Under the pieces are notes generated by a model. The model had not been told where the DNA came from. It searched no databases and worked only from the letters and a program-made list of their open reading frames with translations. From NCBI GenBank assembly GCA_933207985.1, contig OW240912.1:205727519-205791518 (forward strand): a stretch of 64,000 bases of DNA, given 5' to 3'. Below, piece by piece: positions 48,101 to 60,100 of this stretch (position 1 is the first letter of the stretch; every line of letters starts with the position of its first letter). This DNA is from Pelobates cultripes (lineage: Eukaryota > Chordata > Amphibia > Anura > Pelobatidae). A program made the position numbers and the translations under genes.

Positions 48101-51100
48101 AGTGTATAAAGTTTTAGATAAAGATCCCTTGCAAGATATACAAGAATCCTTATATGCACTTTTGTATAAGGGTAAGGAAGTTGGCATCCTAAATGAGGAT
48201 ACTCCGAAAGGAGTTTCCTATGTTGCCAGTCTTCTATACCCTGCCAAATGTGCGTCAAGATAGATAACTCCCTCCACCCCAAGACCGATCGTTTCAGGCA
48301 TTGAATCAACTTCTGCTAACTTATCTAAATGTGTAGATACTTGGCTATAAAATCTAGTGAAACAAATACCTTCCTATCTGAAAGACACTCTAGTCTAGAT
48401 GTTAATATTTTTTTTTTTTTTTTTTTTAAATAAAATGGGATAAATCATATTTTAGTAACAAGTGATGTATCCTCATTATATACACATTATCCCTCATGGT
48501 CTGGATTGCCTAGTGATAAAATAATGTTTCATTAAGTCAAATAAAATTTTCCCAGATACACAATTTAATTGAAAGTATTAATTGGATTTAAAGTAATTAT
48601 TTTATATTTAATTCAAAATTGTATCTACAACGCCAAGGAACTTCGATGGGGACCAGGTTTGCCCATAGTTATGCCAACCTGTTTGTCAGGTTGGGAAAAC
48701 ACTTTTGTATATGACAGTAAAGAATAGGGGGCAAACCTGGTCACATCTCACAGATTTATTGATATCATTTTAATATGGAAAGGTTTTAAAGAGAATCTTA
48801 AACTTTTTTTTTTTAAGAAAGATAAAATACAAACAACTGGGGTATTACCCTAACTAGTGATTTTAGTAAGTCTACTATTACATTTTTAGATTTGGAAATG
48901 TATATAGAAAATATGATAGATAGATATAAAAAAAAAAACAAAATTAAAAAAAAAAAAGTAGAAGCAAACAATGTTCTGTACAATAGTGGCCATTACACAC
49001 CTTGGTTGAACAATATCCCAAAAGTGCAATTCCAAAGGATTAGGAGGAATTGCACAGACAGAAAAATTTGAGGAACAAGCCAATGTGTTAATGGATACAT
49101 TTAACCAAAAAAAGTATCCACAACATCTTTTATAAAAAGCTTACAATGAGGTTTTAAAATTTAGATCCAACAGAATTATTAGAAGAATCAAAATCTTTAA
49201 CTACAATGAACATAAAGAAAAATCATTACCTTTAGTTTTTAATTTTAAGAAAATCAAAACAATAGTAAATAAACACTGGCATGTGCAAAAAAAATAAAAA
49301 AAATAAAATAAAAAAAAATTATAATGAGTTATCTATAATTATTCCTGCAAAACCCTTTTATTACTTTCAGAGTAGCACCAAATTTTAAGCGCATTTTAAC
49401 TTTCAACCACCCTAAAAAAGAAATCCCAAGAACATTATTAGATGACAAAAAAAGGTTTTTATTCTTGCAATAAATGTGCAGGGTGCAAATGTAGTAAAAC
49501 AGACCCTTAACAATGATTATGTATTTATTTATACAAGATTTTATTACATGTTTTAGTAAAAATTTAATGTATCTTAACATGTCCATGTGAAAGTCAATAT
49601 GTAGGGTGGACAATTCATCCCCAACATGAGAATATATGAACATGTAAATAATTTTATTAAAGGATACGAACAACATAGTGTCTCACCACATTTAAAAAAC
49701 AAAAACAAAAAACAAACACCATAATAAAGACCCAAGAGGATTTACTTTCTTAGGAATTGAAATAGTAAAAAAAAAAAAAGTCATGGCATGGGGTAGCCAT
49801 ATTATGGATATTGGAAAGAAAAATTAAATGGCTTCACAGGTTAAAAACCTCTGGAACCAAAAGGATTAAATATTGAATTTGATTTAGTTAATTTCCTGTG
49901 ATTTTTAAAAATATATATTTTAGACTTTTTGTAATAGATTTATTCTTTTAAGTATTAATATGGGTGTAACTTTAAAAAAAATATATAGTGTATTTACAGT
50001 TCTCTCATTTAGTAGGTATTTTCTATACTTTTTTTTTAATCCATATATTTAATTTTTTTTCAAATAAAGAAAAATAAGAAAGAGTACTACTTTTGAAAAA
50101 GGATACCAGGTCTAAAGGCCTAGAATCAAGCGTCAAAACAGATTACCCCCATATGGGATCCCTACAGACGATATACATTATCAAAAAAATGCATAAAAGT
50201 AAAACAAAATAAATATTAATTAAGATGCCTGTCAGCTTTCTTTCAAATGGATAGATACAACCAAGTGTAGTACTACTTGTATAACTCCTATAAATTGAAG
50301 TCTGTGAATACATTCTAATAGAGGAGTGGGAATTAACTTGATTGATCTAAACAGGAGTTGTTTAGACGGTAGTCATTGTGCTACAAAGTAGCCATATCTA
50401 GACACTTCTAGGATAAAACAGCATGAGAAGCAGAGATACAAAAGAGAGGTCTAATTGTCAATAAATTAGATTAAATTTCTTAGAGTAGCATTTGCATAGA
50501 AGAGTGGGGTAAGCTAGTAGTGTAGATGAAAGGGATAGGAAGGTAGAAACTCCTAACAGAATTCCACCCCACCTTATCACAAGTCACACCCCCCCACTAT
50601 CTTGCAATATACTGCTTATCGGCTTGGAGCATAGTAATGTACAACAGGTATAGGAATAAAGTGGGATGATAGTTCGAGAGAGGGTTTGGGACTATATAGG
50701 TAGCTAGTGGGTCATAGAAAAGTATAATATGTTCAATTTATCCAGACCCAAGCATACCACACAAGCAAATCCCCATTCAGATACCTTAACATTAACCTAG
50801 TAACAACTGTTCCCCAGCCAGTTACAGCAAATACCATTGAATTCGACCTGATAACTGGCAAGCTGCTTCAAGGCAGCTCTGATAGTGTATTCACTGTATC
50901 ATCCCTCTCACTTGCTGTTTAAAGGTAGTTCTACTGCTGCTTGCTATCACAAACACTGCAGCCAGATAAAGGCATGAGGGAGTGAGCCTCTGATTAAACT
51001 AGTATCTAGCTAATTGCTTTCAGTCAGCTCTAGTGAAGGCTAGCTACCTCCAAAATTTCTAGCAGGCATACGAAGGAGATCCTAAGTAAAAACAAACATC

Positions 51101-54100
51101 CTACCGGCACTTCAAAGGCGCCTTTGCAACCTGTCTCAAAAGTAGTACGCATTCTCTAAAAATTTGCTCTTTTTGGATTATGCCCATATTACCCATTTTG
51201 TCCCACAAGACTGTGGGGTTAGATTTTCCCTCTCTTAAGTCTTGTATTTTCAAATTTTTTTTTTCACCCAAATAAAGTTTATTGTGTATATTAAAGCCAT
51301 TAATAAAGTTACTGTGCAAGATTTTTAATATTTAAATAGGTTGTATGATAAGTATGTTTAATGATATTGTAACCTATGGATTCACTTTTCTTGAGAAATA
51401 TCAAATTAATTGCACAAGAACTTCCTTCTTAGAAGTATAAGCATGAGACTGCTAAATTGATTAGTAAAACACGCCCATATAGGCATGGATAAAAAGAAGT
51501 TGACAGGCAACAGTGGGCAGATCTGAAGAAACTGTGAACACTGGTAAACGAGTCAACAAACTCGACCACGCACGTACGCATCGTAACCCCGCTTCCCGGA
51601 TGTCTATGTTGCGGTATACCAGGTTACTCCGAGTAAAAGTCGGATCTACATTGTAATCTGAACTTTTAGACTGCTGTTTAAGGGAAAGGCTTTTGGGGAC
51701 GAAGCTGCTGTATGGTACCTGTGCAATAAATTTGAAAAGTGGATTGACCGCTTCTATCACTTTTTGCCTGAGCAGAGAATATCTTTGGAAGCCTCCACAG
51801 TTAGAGCAGGCTTATCTGCTCTACTTTTGTGAGTGTAAATTATAACCATTTTAATTTGTTTTATTGTTTCACAGATTTACACTCCTTTGCACTGTTTTTT
51901 TGGTACTCTGACCAACATATGTTTATTACCATATTTTGCACGATTAGAAGGGATATGAATTTTTATGTATTTTACACTTGTTCACATTTTGCTGCACTTT
52001 AAAAAAAAGTTTTGGTCCCATTTTGGAATGGTTTTTATTAATTGTGTGTTTTAGGTGCTGCTTTTTAAAGATATATTTATTGTGCCACCATTAAAAGGGT
52101 ATTATAGAGGACTATTGTTATCAGCGCCTTTTTTCACTTGTTTTTTTTTTAAAATTTTAAAGTCAGATGTGGTTATTTGCTAGAAGTGTAGGCCAAAAGC
52201 AGAGGGAAATCTCAAACTATAAAAAGTTTTCTACTCACTCAACCATCCATTAAAAATACTTACCCTTCAAATTTCAGAAGTAATTTGACTCTTGACAAAA
52301 CTAATCCAGAAACTGTATTAAACTATAAAGATATCTATGGAGACCGTATAAAAACGGAGGAGACATAAAACTCACTCTGAACGCATTGATGTCGACACTG
52401 CGATCGATATATTTCTTTTTTTCATATTTTTCTCTAATAAAACTTTCTACAGCTCTGATGCAATTTCATTAAGGAAAATAGGAAAGAAACAGTTGTCTAA
52501 CATAAAATGGATAATTAAACCTCAGAACTGCGGAGAATTGATGCATGAACTGACAATCTTAGATTTACCTTGGGATAGTCCAATAGTTTTAAAAGGTGTT
52601 GCACTCAAGAGGATTATGTGCAAATGTGAAAAATTTACTATAGCACTAAAATGGGGCAGTGATCACCATGGCAACCAGTAGGTACATTACATTGGTGACT
52701 CGTCTTTTCCATGTTTGCCCCACTGACCCCCACAATAACACTTCAGTAAAAAGATGTACATGATATTCTCTTATCAGTGGAAGCTATATCAGTATAGAGA
52801 TACTCCACTGATTAAATACAAAACACTTTTTTTTTAAATCACTGTTCAGTAGATATACCCCAAATGAAAACGTGCATTAATTTACCAATGCATTTTTTCA
52901 TTGGGTGAATATCTAAAAAACGCTTTCAAAACCTACAGATCTCGTGTCTGCATCCTTTGAAAGTCTCTCTCCTTCCTGAGGCCAGACTTCAATCACAGAC
53001 TTTCCAATGCAGCTCAATGAGAAATCTTTGCAATGCGGGTGCTCTGAGCAATTACTACCTCTAAAGTTTAGCTCCACTAAGCTAACCAAACCAGAAAGTA
53101 ACAGGTGGGACCCGTTGTCTGCTTGAAAGCCAAGTGTTGTAACCAGGTTAATTTAGAAAAGCCACACTTTATTTGAAATCTACCCTTTTTTTCCCATATT
53201 ACATTAAAAAAAGGCCACACGCTTCACACAAAGCTTTTCAGCAAGCTAATGTGCTTTAGGGGTCTGGAGTGTTCCTTAAAGCAGAGGTGAGGAACCAATG
53301 GTCCTCCAGATGTTGTGGACTACATCTCCCTTGATGCTTTGTTAACATTATGGCTGTAAGAGCATTATGGGAACATTAGTCCAAAACATTTTGAGGGCCC
53401 TGCATTAAAGGGACACTCCAGGCATCCAGACCACTTCTGCCCATTGGAGTGGTCTGGGTGCCAACTCCCACTATCCTAAACCCTGCAAGTGTAATTATTG
53501 CAGTTTTTTATTTTTTTTTTTTTTGTTTTTTTTTTATAAACAGCAATAATTACCTTGCAGGGTTAACTCCACCTCTAGTGGCTGTCTACCAGACAGCCAA
53601 TTCCTGGATTATAGCACAGAAAACCTGTGCTAGAGCGTTGCTGGACGTCCTCACGCTGTGTGGGGACCTCCAGCGTCGCTCAATTCCCCATAGCAAAGCA
53701 CTGAAAAGCATTTTCAATGCTTTCCTATGGAGACCTCTAATGCGCATTAGGTCTCCCCGGGCCAGCGGACGGGATCAGTCTCGCCCACCGGCCGACGTAA
53801 TGAAGAGGAGGAGTAGCGGTGAAGGAAGAAGCAGCAACATGGGACATGTCGCTGCCTTTGGTAAGTGACTGAAGGGGTTTTCACCCCTTCAGCAACCCAG
53901 GATTGGGAGGTGGGAGGGAGAGGGGACCTGCAGTGCCAGAAAAACGGATTGTTTTCCTGGCACTGGAGAATCCCTTTAAAAGGAACATATGAATAGGAAA
54001 TAATTTGGGTTACAATACAAAAGATACTGGTCGGTCTGTGGCCTGGTAAAGCTTTCAGGAAGAAATGCTTCATATAATCGTTTTGCTTTTCCATTTCCCA

Positions 54101-57100
54101 TTTCTTCCATGCACTGCAGAGATAGGAGAGAAAAAAATATGAATTAAAAAAAAAAAAAAAAAATTAAAAATACATTACAGAGTAAGCAGATACACAGGTT
54201 CTTGATCACCAAAATGGTAGACAGCTCAGTAAGTTTTCATACAATAGAAGAGTAGGTATTGATTTCTATCCCTAGGATTGTGGTCAGTGTTCCTCTAATT
54301 GAATTGTTACTAGTACACACCTCACTTCCTCAGATGTTAGCAATTCTGTAACTGAAGAAATTTCAGGCAGACCAGATGATGAATTAGTGCAGCAGAGCCA
54401 TATTTGGAGTTATAGATAAATAATTTTCTCTCAAAATTTACACTTTATGACAACATGAAATGTATTCTGAAAAAGGGAATAATCACGTACAGCCTATTCC
54501 CTAGCACTTGGCTTACGAAAAAAATAAAAACACGAGGAAGAATCGAAAATTAGCCAGGTCACCAACTCCAGCTATGACTAGAATAAAAAAGTACTAGTTC
54601 AAGACTAAAGAGCTGCAGTAAATTCATCTGACAACTGGAAAGTGGTTGCTTTACTGCAATCCATGGAGAATAGGAATTGTCCTTGCACCTGGGTATTTAT
54701 CAGCTTGTTTAATAGCAGCGAATTAGCACCATGCAATCTTTTGCTCTGCTCCCACACGCTCCCTGCTACGATGCTGGGAGACGGAATATGACGCCACTCC
54801 AGCCTCGGCATCACTTAACGGCGAGTGAGGGAGCAGAACAAGAAGAGCTTGAGGATTTCAGCAGCCACACACTAGATCTTAGGGAAAAGATCCACTCCAT
54901 CTCTTCCAAAGGTAAGAGGGCTGGGTGGACTGAAATAAAAATAAGTTAATAAAATGCGTGTGTGTCAGTGAGCATGTCTGCAAGAGAGAGTGTCTGCCTA
55001 GGTGACATGACGCCCTCCCCACCAGTTGGCATGGGAAAGGTGTTTTTACTCACCTTTATTCCCACGCATTACCAGTCTCTTGTGGCTAGCTGACCTCCAT
55101 AGCGGAGATCAATCTTGGTGATCTCAGTCAACCCAAAGAGTTCCCATAGGAAAGCATTTCGATGGTTACTGCCCATGCACAGCAAAACGGTACATCTATG
55201 GGAAACATTCAGTACCGCCATGCAGAAAGTGAAACCCTGAACGTAGGTACTACACACTGTGCTGCACTGGACTAAAAAGCACCTCTATTGGCTGCCTGAG
55301 TGACTGTCTCTAGAGGTGTTATTGGGCAGAAATGTAAACACTGTCTTTTCTTTGAAAAGGCAGTGCTTACATTGAAAAGCTTACAGGGACAGTCTATAAA
55401 CACCAGACCCACTACATTAAGTTGGAGTGGTTTTGAAGACTAGCATCCCTTTAAGAATTGTATTTTTGTTGCTGAAAATAAGCTCTTAGTTTAAAAAAAA
55501 ATTTCACTGACTAATAGAGTCCAAGCAAATTTGTCGAGATCTGTATAAAAACATAACATACTGAATCAGGACATAAAATAATACACAACAAAAGGGAGGG
55601 GTGAAGGAAAGTTAAAATTTGTCCAAAAGCAAACTCCCAGGAAGAATCCATAGGGTTCCAAGACCTTGAGGTGTGACAAAAAAGAATTTAGGTTAATCAC
55701 TGGTTTACTATTCAGTACCTTCAGGAAGTACACAGCAAAAAGTAGATGGCTTATCTTGCTCAAAGTTTATATTGACTTATAAAAACAGGTGTAACCAGAA
55801 GATGTGGGGGTGGTTTAGACATTTTCCACTGACCTGTATTTGTTCCTGTGTCCACTGGTCCAGATTGACAGATTTCACCCTGGAGATGTGAACCCCCAGA
55901 TTCCGATGAACTCCTGCACAGCGGATGCATAAAAAGACTCCGATATTCCAGGAGGCCCATCGTGGACCTAGGCAGAAGGACACAATCACAGACACGTATA
56001 GAGTGAGCCGGAACCTCAACATTTAGTTTGTGTTTTTCCAACAAGTATTTTAATGCATTCAAAATTCGTTTGATTGTATGTCATCTTATTGCACACTTTC
56101 TCCTAGTACATACTTTTTTTTTTTTTTGGGAAGCAAGTAATCAAGTAACCACAGTTATTGACTGTGCAACAAGGAAAATAGATACAAACAACTTCAGCAT
56201 ACAATAGCAGAGAATGATCTGGAATCTTAGCCTTTTAGAGTAAACTAATACATTTAGCTAAATAATTAAAAAAAAAAAATACACACACACACATATATAT
56301 ACACACACACACAGCCCCACACTCTGCGGTCTTCAATAAGTGAAGTGGTATTTAATCCATATACACAGATTTTTTTCCTACTGTTGCACTGGAAATCAAA
56401 GTAGTACTACATTTTATTTGTGATGCTACACAGAAGTGTGTACAACTGACAGTGTCACATGCACTACAACACAAAATTTCCACTTGCCCGCTACCCATCG
56501 ACATTCACCGCTGGCTAATGTACCGCGGATCCGTCAGGCTTTTAGTGGAGAGGAATATTTAGACCAAGCACAACTTAAAACTTTAACCCCTTAAGGACAC
56601 ATGACATGTGTGACATGTCATGATTCCCTTTTATTCCAGAAGTTTGGTCCTTAAGGGGTTAAATGAAGACTTTAATAACAGAATTTGCTTTAAAAAAAAA
56701 AAAAAAAGTGGTCACCTTAAACTGGATCAGTGCATGTGTGTATATACACACACACCATTAACTATATATAAGCTTAATTTTATATAATCTACACTATAAT
56801 TTAGTTGTGACCCCCCCCCCCCACCCAATGCAGACGATTACATAATCTAGGTCATTAATGTGTGATACATAAATGCCACCCACACACGGCATTAATGATA
56901 TATTATTTATTTTTCCCCCTTCGTAAATGTTGAAGATTCCATCAGCTTTACTTTCTAAAACATCTGTAAAGAAAAAAAAAAGGAAAAAAAAAAGTGTGCA
57001 GTAAATAGGTCGTTGTCTGCATTGAGAGTGGGTCACAACTAAATTATAGTGCGTAGATTATATAAAATAAGAAGCTGCAACAAACAGCAAAATTAGAGTA

Positions 57101-60100
57101 TATTACAACACTTCCTTTGATTAATCTATGCAAGTGACAGGAAGCTCTGGATACATAACGTTTCGCAACATTTTTTTATGCAGCCCATTGACAGATCAGT
57201 TATTTCCTGTAAATAAGTGAATATTTACAGCAGATCTGTATTTCTAAAGCAGAGCTAGATCCCTCTAGAATACTTTTCCTTTCAATTGTCAGAAAGGGGT
57301 AATAAATTCATAGAAAATCTTTACAACAGAACAATAACATGGACATGAAAAAGGCAAATGATAACTGCTTTCTCATATGCCATTAAATTAATGTTAAGGT
57401 AGAGACAAGGTCATAATGTTACACTGTACAATACCCTCTATGCATAGGATTAACTCAATCACAAAACAAGAAAGCATAAAGCCTGCAGCAGAACAACTCT
57501 GTTTGCAAACACTGTCAACATAAAAGCACCTGACTCATTGACCAGCATAGCTATCTGTTCACTGCATCGCCCTGCAATATTGACAGTTCCCCATCTGGTC
57601 ACGCACTTGCATAACCCAGGAGGGTAAATGGTCATAGCTTAATAAACACAATGTATATAAATGTGTGTGCGTGTGTGTTCCGCTAGTTAAAACCAAGTGA
57701 GTCACTCTCAATGCATCATTTCTACAATGTCTGCTACCTGCAAGGTGTTCTGCTGGTTGCATCCATATTACTTGCATTTGAAGTTCCAATAATGGTTGAA
57801 TATATAGATAAAGTTATGATTCCACTTTGAGCCAGTGTGATCAGTGTAAAAGTTAGTGTCAAATGCACTAAAGGTTTCTATACATAAATTAAAAAAAGGA
57901 CATATTTGAGGATGCTTTTGTGCATGTCTTTTTTTTCCCTTACATTATCTGATGCACAATATACACATGACTTACGTTTGTTTCTTATACACGGAAGCTG
58001 GTTTCTTATTCGTAGTAGCACCGGTAATTAAAATTAAATGTTATATGGCAATACAACTCCAATTAAAATAATTAAAACATTTAGGGGGAAACGCCAGGCA
58101 TACAATTTTGCAACATCATTTTACTTTGGCCAGTAAACTGTAGTCAAACCTCAGAATTGATGAACCAAGACATGCTGAACAAGTAACTGATGATTTTTCA
58201 AAGGGTTAATTGTGGTTGAGCCACAAATGTTCACATGGATTTACACAGTAGAGTTCAGAATGAACAAAATTATCTTTTCAATAAGATTTACAGATATCTA
58301 ATGTGCAATACAGGTATGGATTTTAGTGTTCATAGCGGTTTAACAAAACCTGTAACACCAAGGACATACTAGGTTTTTTTTTAATTTTTTATTTTTTATA
58401 TATCCGTCTTTAGATTAACACACAATTACACAGATTGGTCAAGGACACATAGATACACATAGAATGTCACCCCCCCACCCCCCTCCCACACACACAAAAA
58501 TGAGTATTTCATGAAGATAGAATCTGAAATTCTAAACCAGTCAAAAGATATGAGACAAATGGGGGTCTCTATATTTTTCCTACAACTAGACACCTGGCAA
58601 ATCCACCCCGTCACGAGTAATGGCTGCAGGGAATTGGCTTTTGGGATCCTCCAAATATCTCAATTCTGTATTCTCATGCATGCGCAAGAGTACAGCAACA
58701 ACATCTGCTTGTGGCGATGTAAAGGATCACCTGAAGGAAGATCAACACACTCACGAGGGACAGGTTCAGGTAAGCAAATCTCACCTTTACCTGCCATCCC
58801 CCTGACCACCAATGCTGATGCCACCATCGGGAGTCTTTGCAAATTCTGCAAAGTCCCCAGAATGTGACAGCGCAGCTTTAAATAGCCTGATGCATGCACA
58901 GCTACACACAATCAAGCATACACACTAACATACAACAGCCTGACTCATACACAAAGACATACTTCAATATACAAACACATTCACAATAAAAACATCACAC
59001 ACATACACTCCCTCAAAGTGAGAGGAGGATTTCCTGTGTACAGCTCTCTTTAGTTCCTTCCACAGGTTTCCCATGAAATTCATGTCTGGGATCGAATTGG
59101 ACCAGGCTCAAGACAAGTGTGGTTAATACTGGCCAGCCTACTGTGTATAAATGCGTGTGAAAATCAGTGGCCCAATAGCAATTAACACCATGAAAACATC
59201 AGTTACCTATTCAAAATGAGATAACAGTACCCATGGTAGAGTTGGCACTGTTTGTATGCCCTAGTTAACATTGGACCAATCTAAAAAAAAAAGTAATTAT
59301 TTACATTTGGGTTGTACTGCAACGAAAAGTAGAATTTTACATTTAAATAACGGAGCCAAAAAAAAAAAAAAACTACCTTCCACAAAAAAGAAACTGACCA
59401 AATAAAACAACAAAATCAAAACTTCAGCCTCGGCACATGATCCGCTTTATAATTATATGGCCACCGTAACACGGTTAGAAAGAGATTGCGCAATGGAAGG
59501 TGCTGTCGGAATGACTAGGATTGAGGAAGAGTCCCTTTATTTTTTTTATTAAAAACGCCAACAAATTCTGTAGCGCTGTACAATGGGTTGACTAGTAGAC
59601 ATGTCATTGCAGAGGATGCTGAGTGCCCTGCTCACAGGAGTTTACCACTTACTAGTTTGCCCGCAGTAAGGTTACATACTGTCAGATAAAGAGGATGTAC
59701 AATAATAATTCACTGTAGTACACTGGGCAGGAGGACATGGCAATGGGGGCAGTGGAAGGTAATGCTGCTCTATAAAAGGAGTGATCAGATAGCAGTCTGT
59801 GCAGCAGTGCCCTCTGCCCTTAGTGTTAGGGCACAGTGCTGGCTCCATGGCCAAGTATTGGGCATGGCTCTGTGAGGCCCCATTGACCCCCCCCATAGGG
59901 CAGCATGGAGAGAGGGCTGATGCCTGCAGTGTTAGGAGCTATCCTGTGCCATGGAGCTAATCCCCGGTACCGGCTCCAGGTTAGCCGGGGGGCAGACAGC
60001 TATGCCATACCCGGTCACCAGCCGTTACCTTTGGCCTGGCAGTCCGCACAGAACTTGTTCTCCTCCCGCAGCAGCAGCTCGGACAGCACAGCCTGGTAGC

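Larger units (their letters stand above)
43497..52375 (-). other. smap2 intron 4 (8.9 kb), mobile-element trap
   Basis: Largest intron of the gene. It carries inverted-repeat arms (43945-45060 and 51350-52025), an L1-like ORF1 (45770-46830, same strand as smap2), and Penelope-like fragments in both orientations between 46900 and 50100. These are described separately. Confidence 0.8.
55968..60028 (-). other. smap2 intron 1 (4.1 kb)
   Basis: Holds the piggyBac-like MITE at 56583-56662, CA/TA microsatellites at 56280-56312 and 56735-56757, a LINE/SINE tail-like fragment at 59545-59660, and a non-repetitive patch at 58560-58870 whose open frames I do not recognise. No conserved exon is seen. Confidence 0.7.

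Noticed and set aside
53449..53868. 139-codon ORF in smap2 intron 3
   Set aside because: Falls wholly inside the TTAA-bounded MITE 53405-53979.
58511..58867. 118-codon ORF in smap2 intron 1
   Set aside because: Nothing recognisable; similar-length open frame on the opposite strand suggests chance or a decayed repeat.
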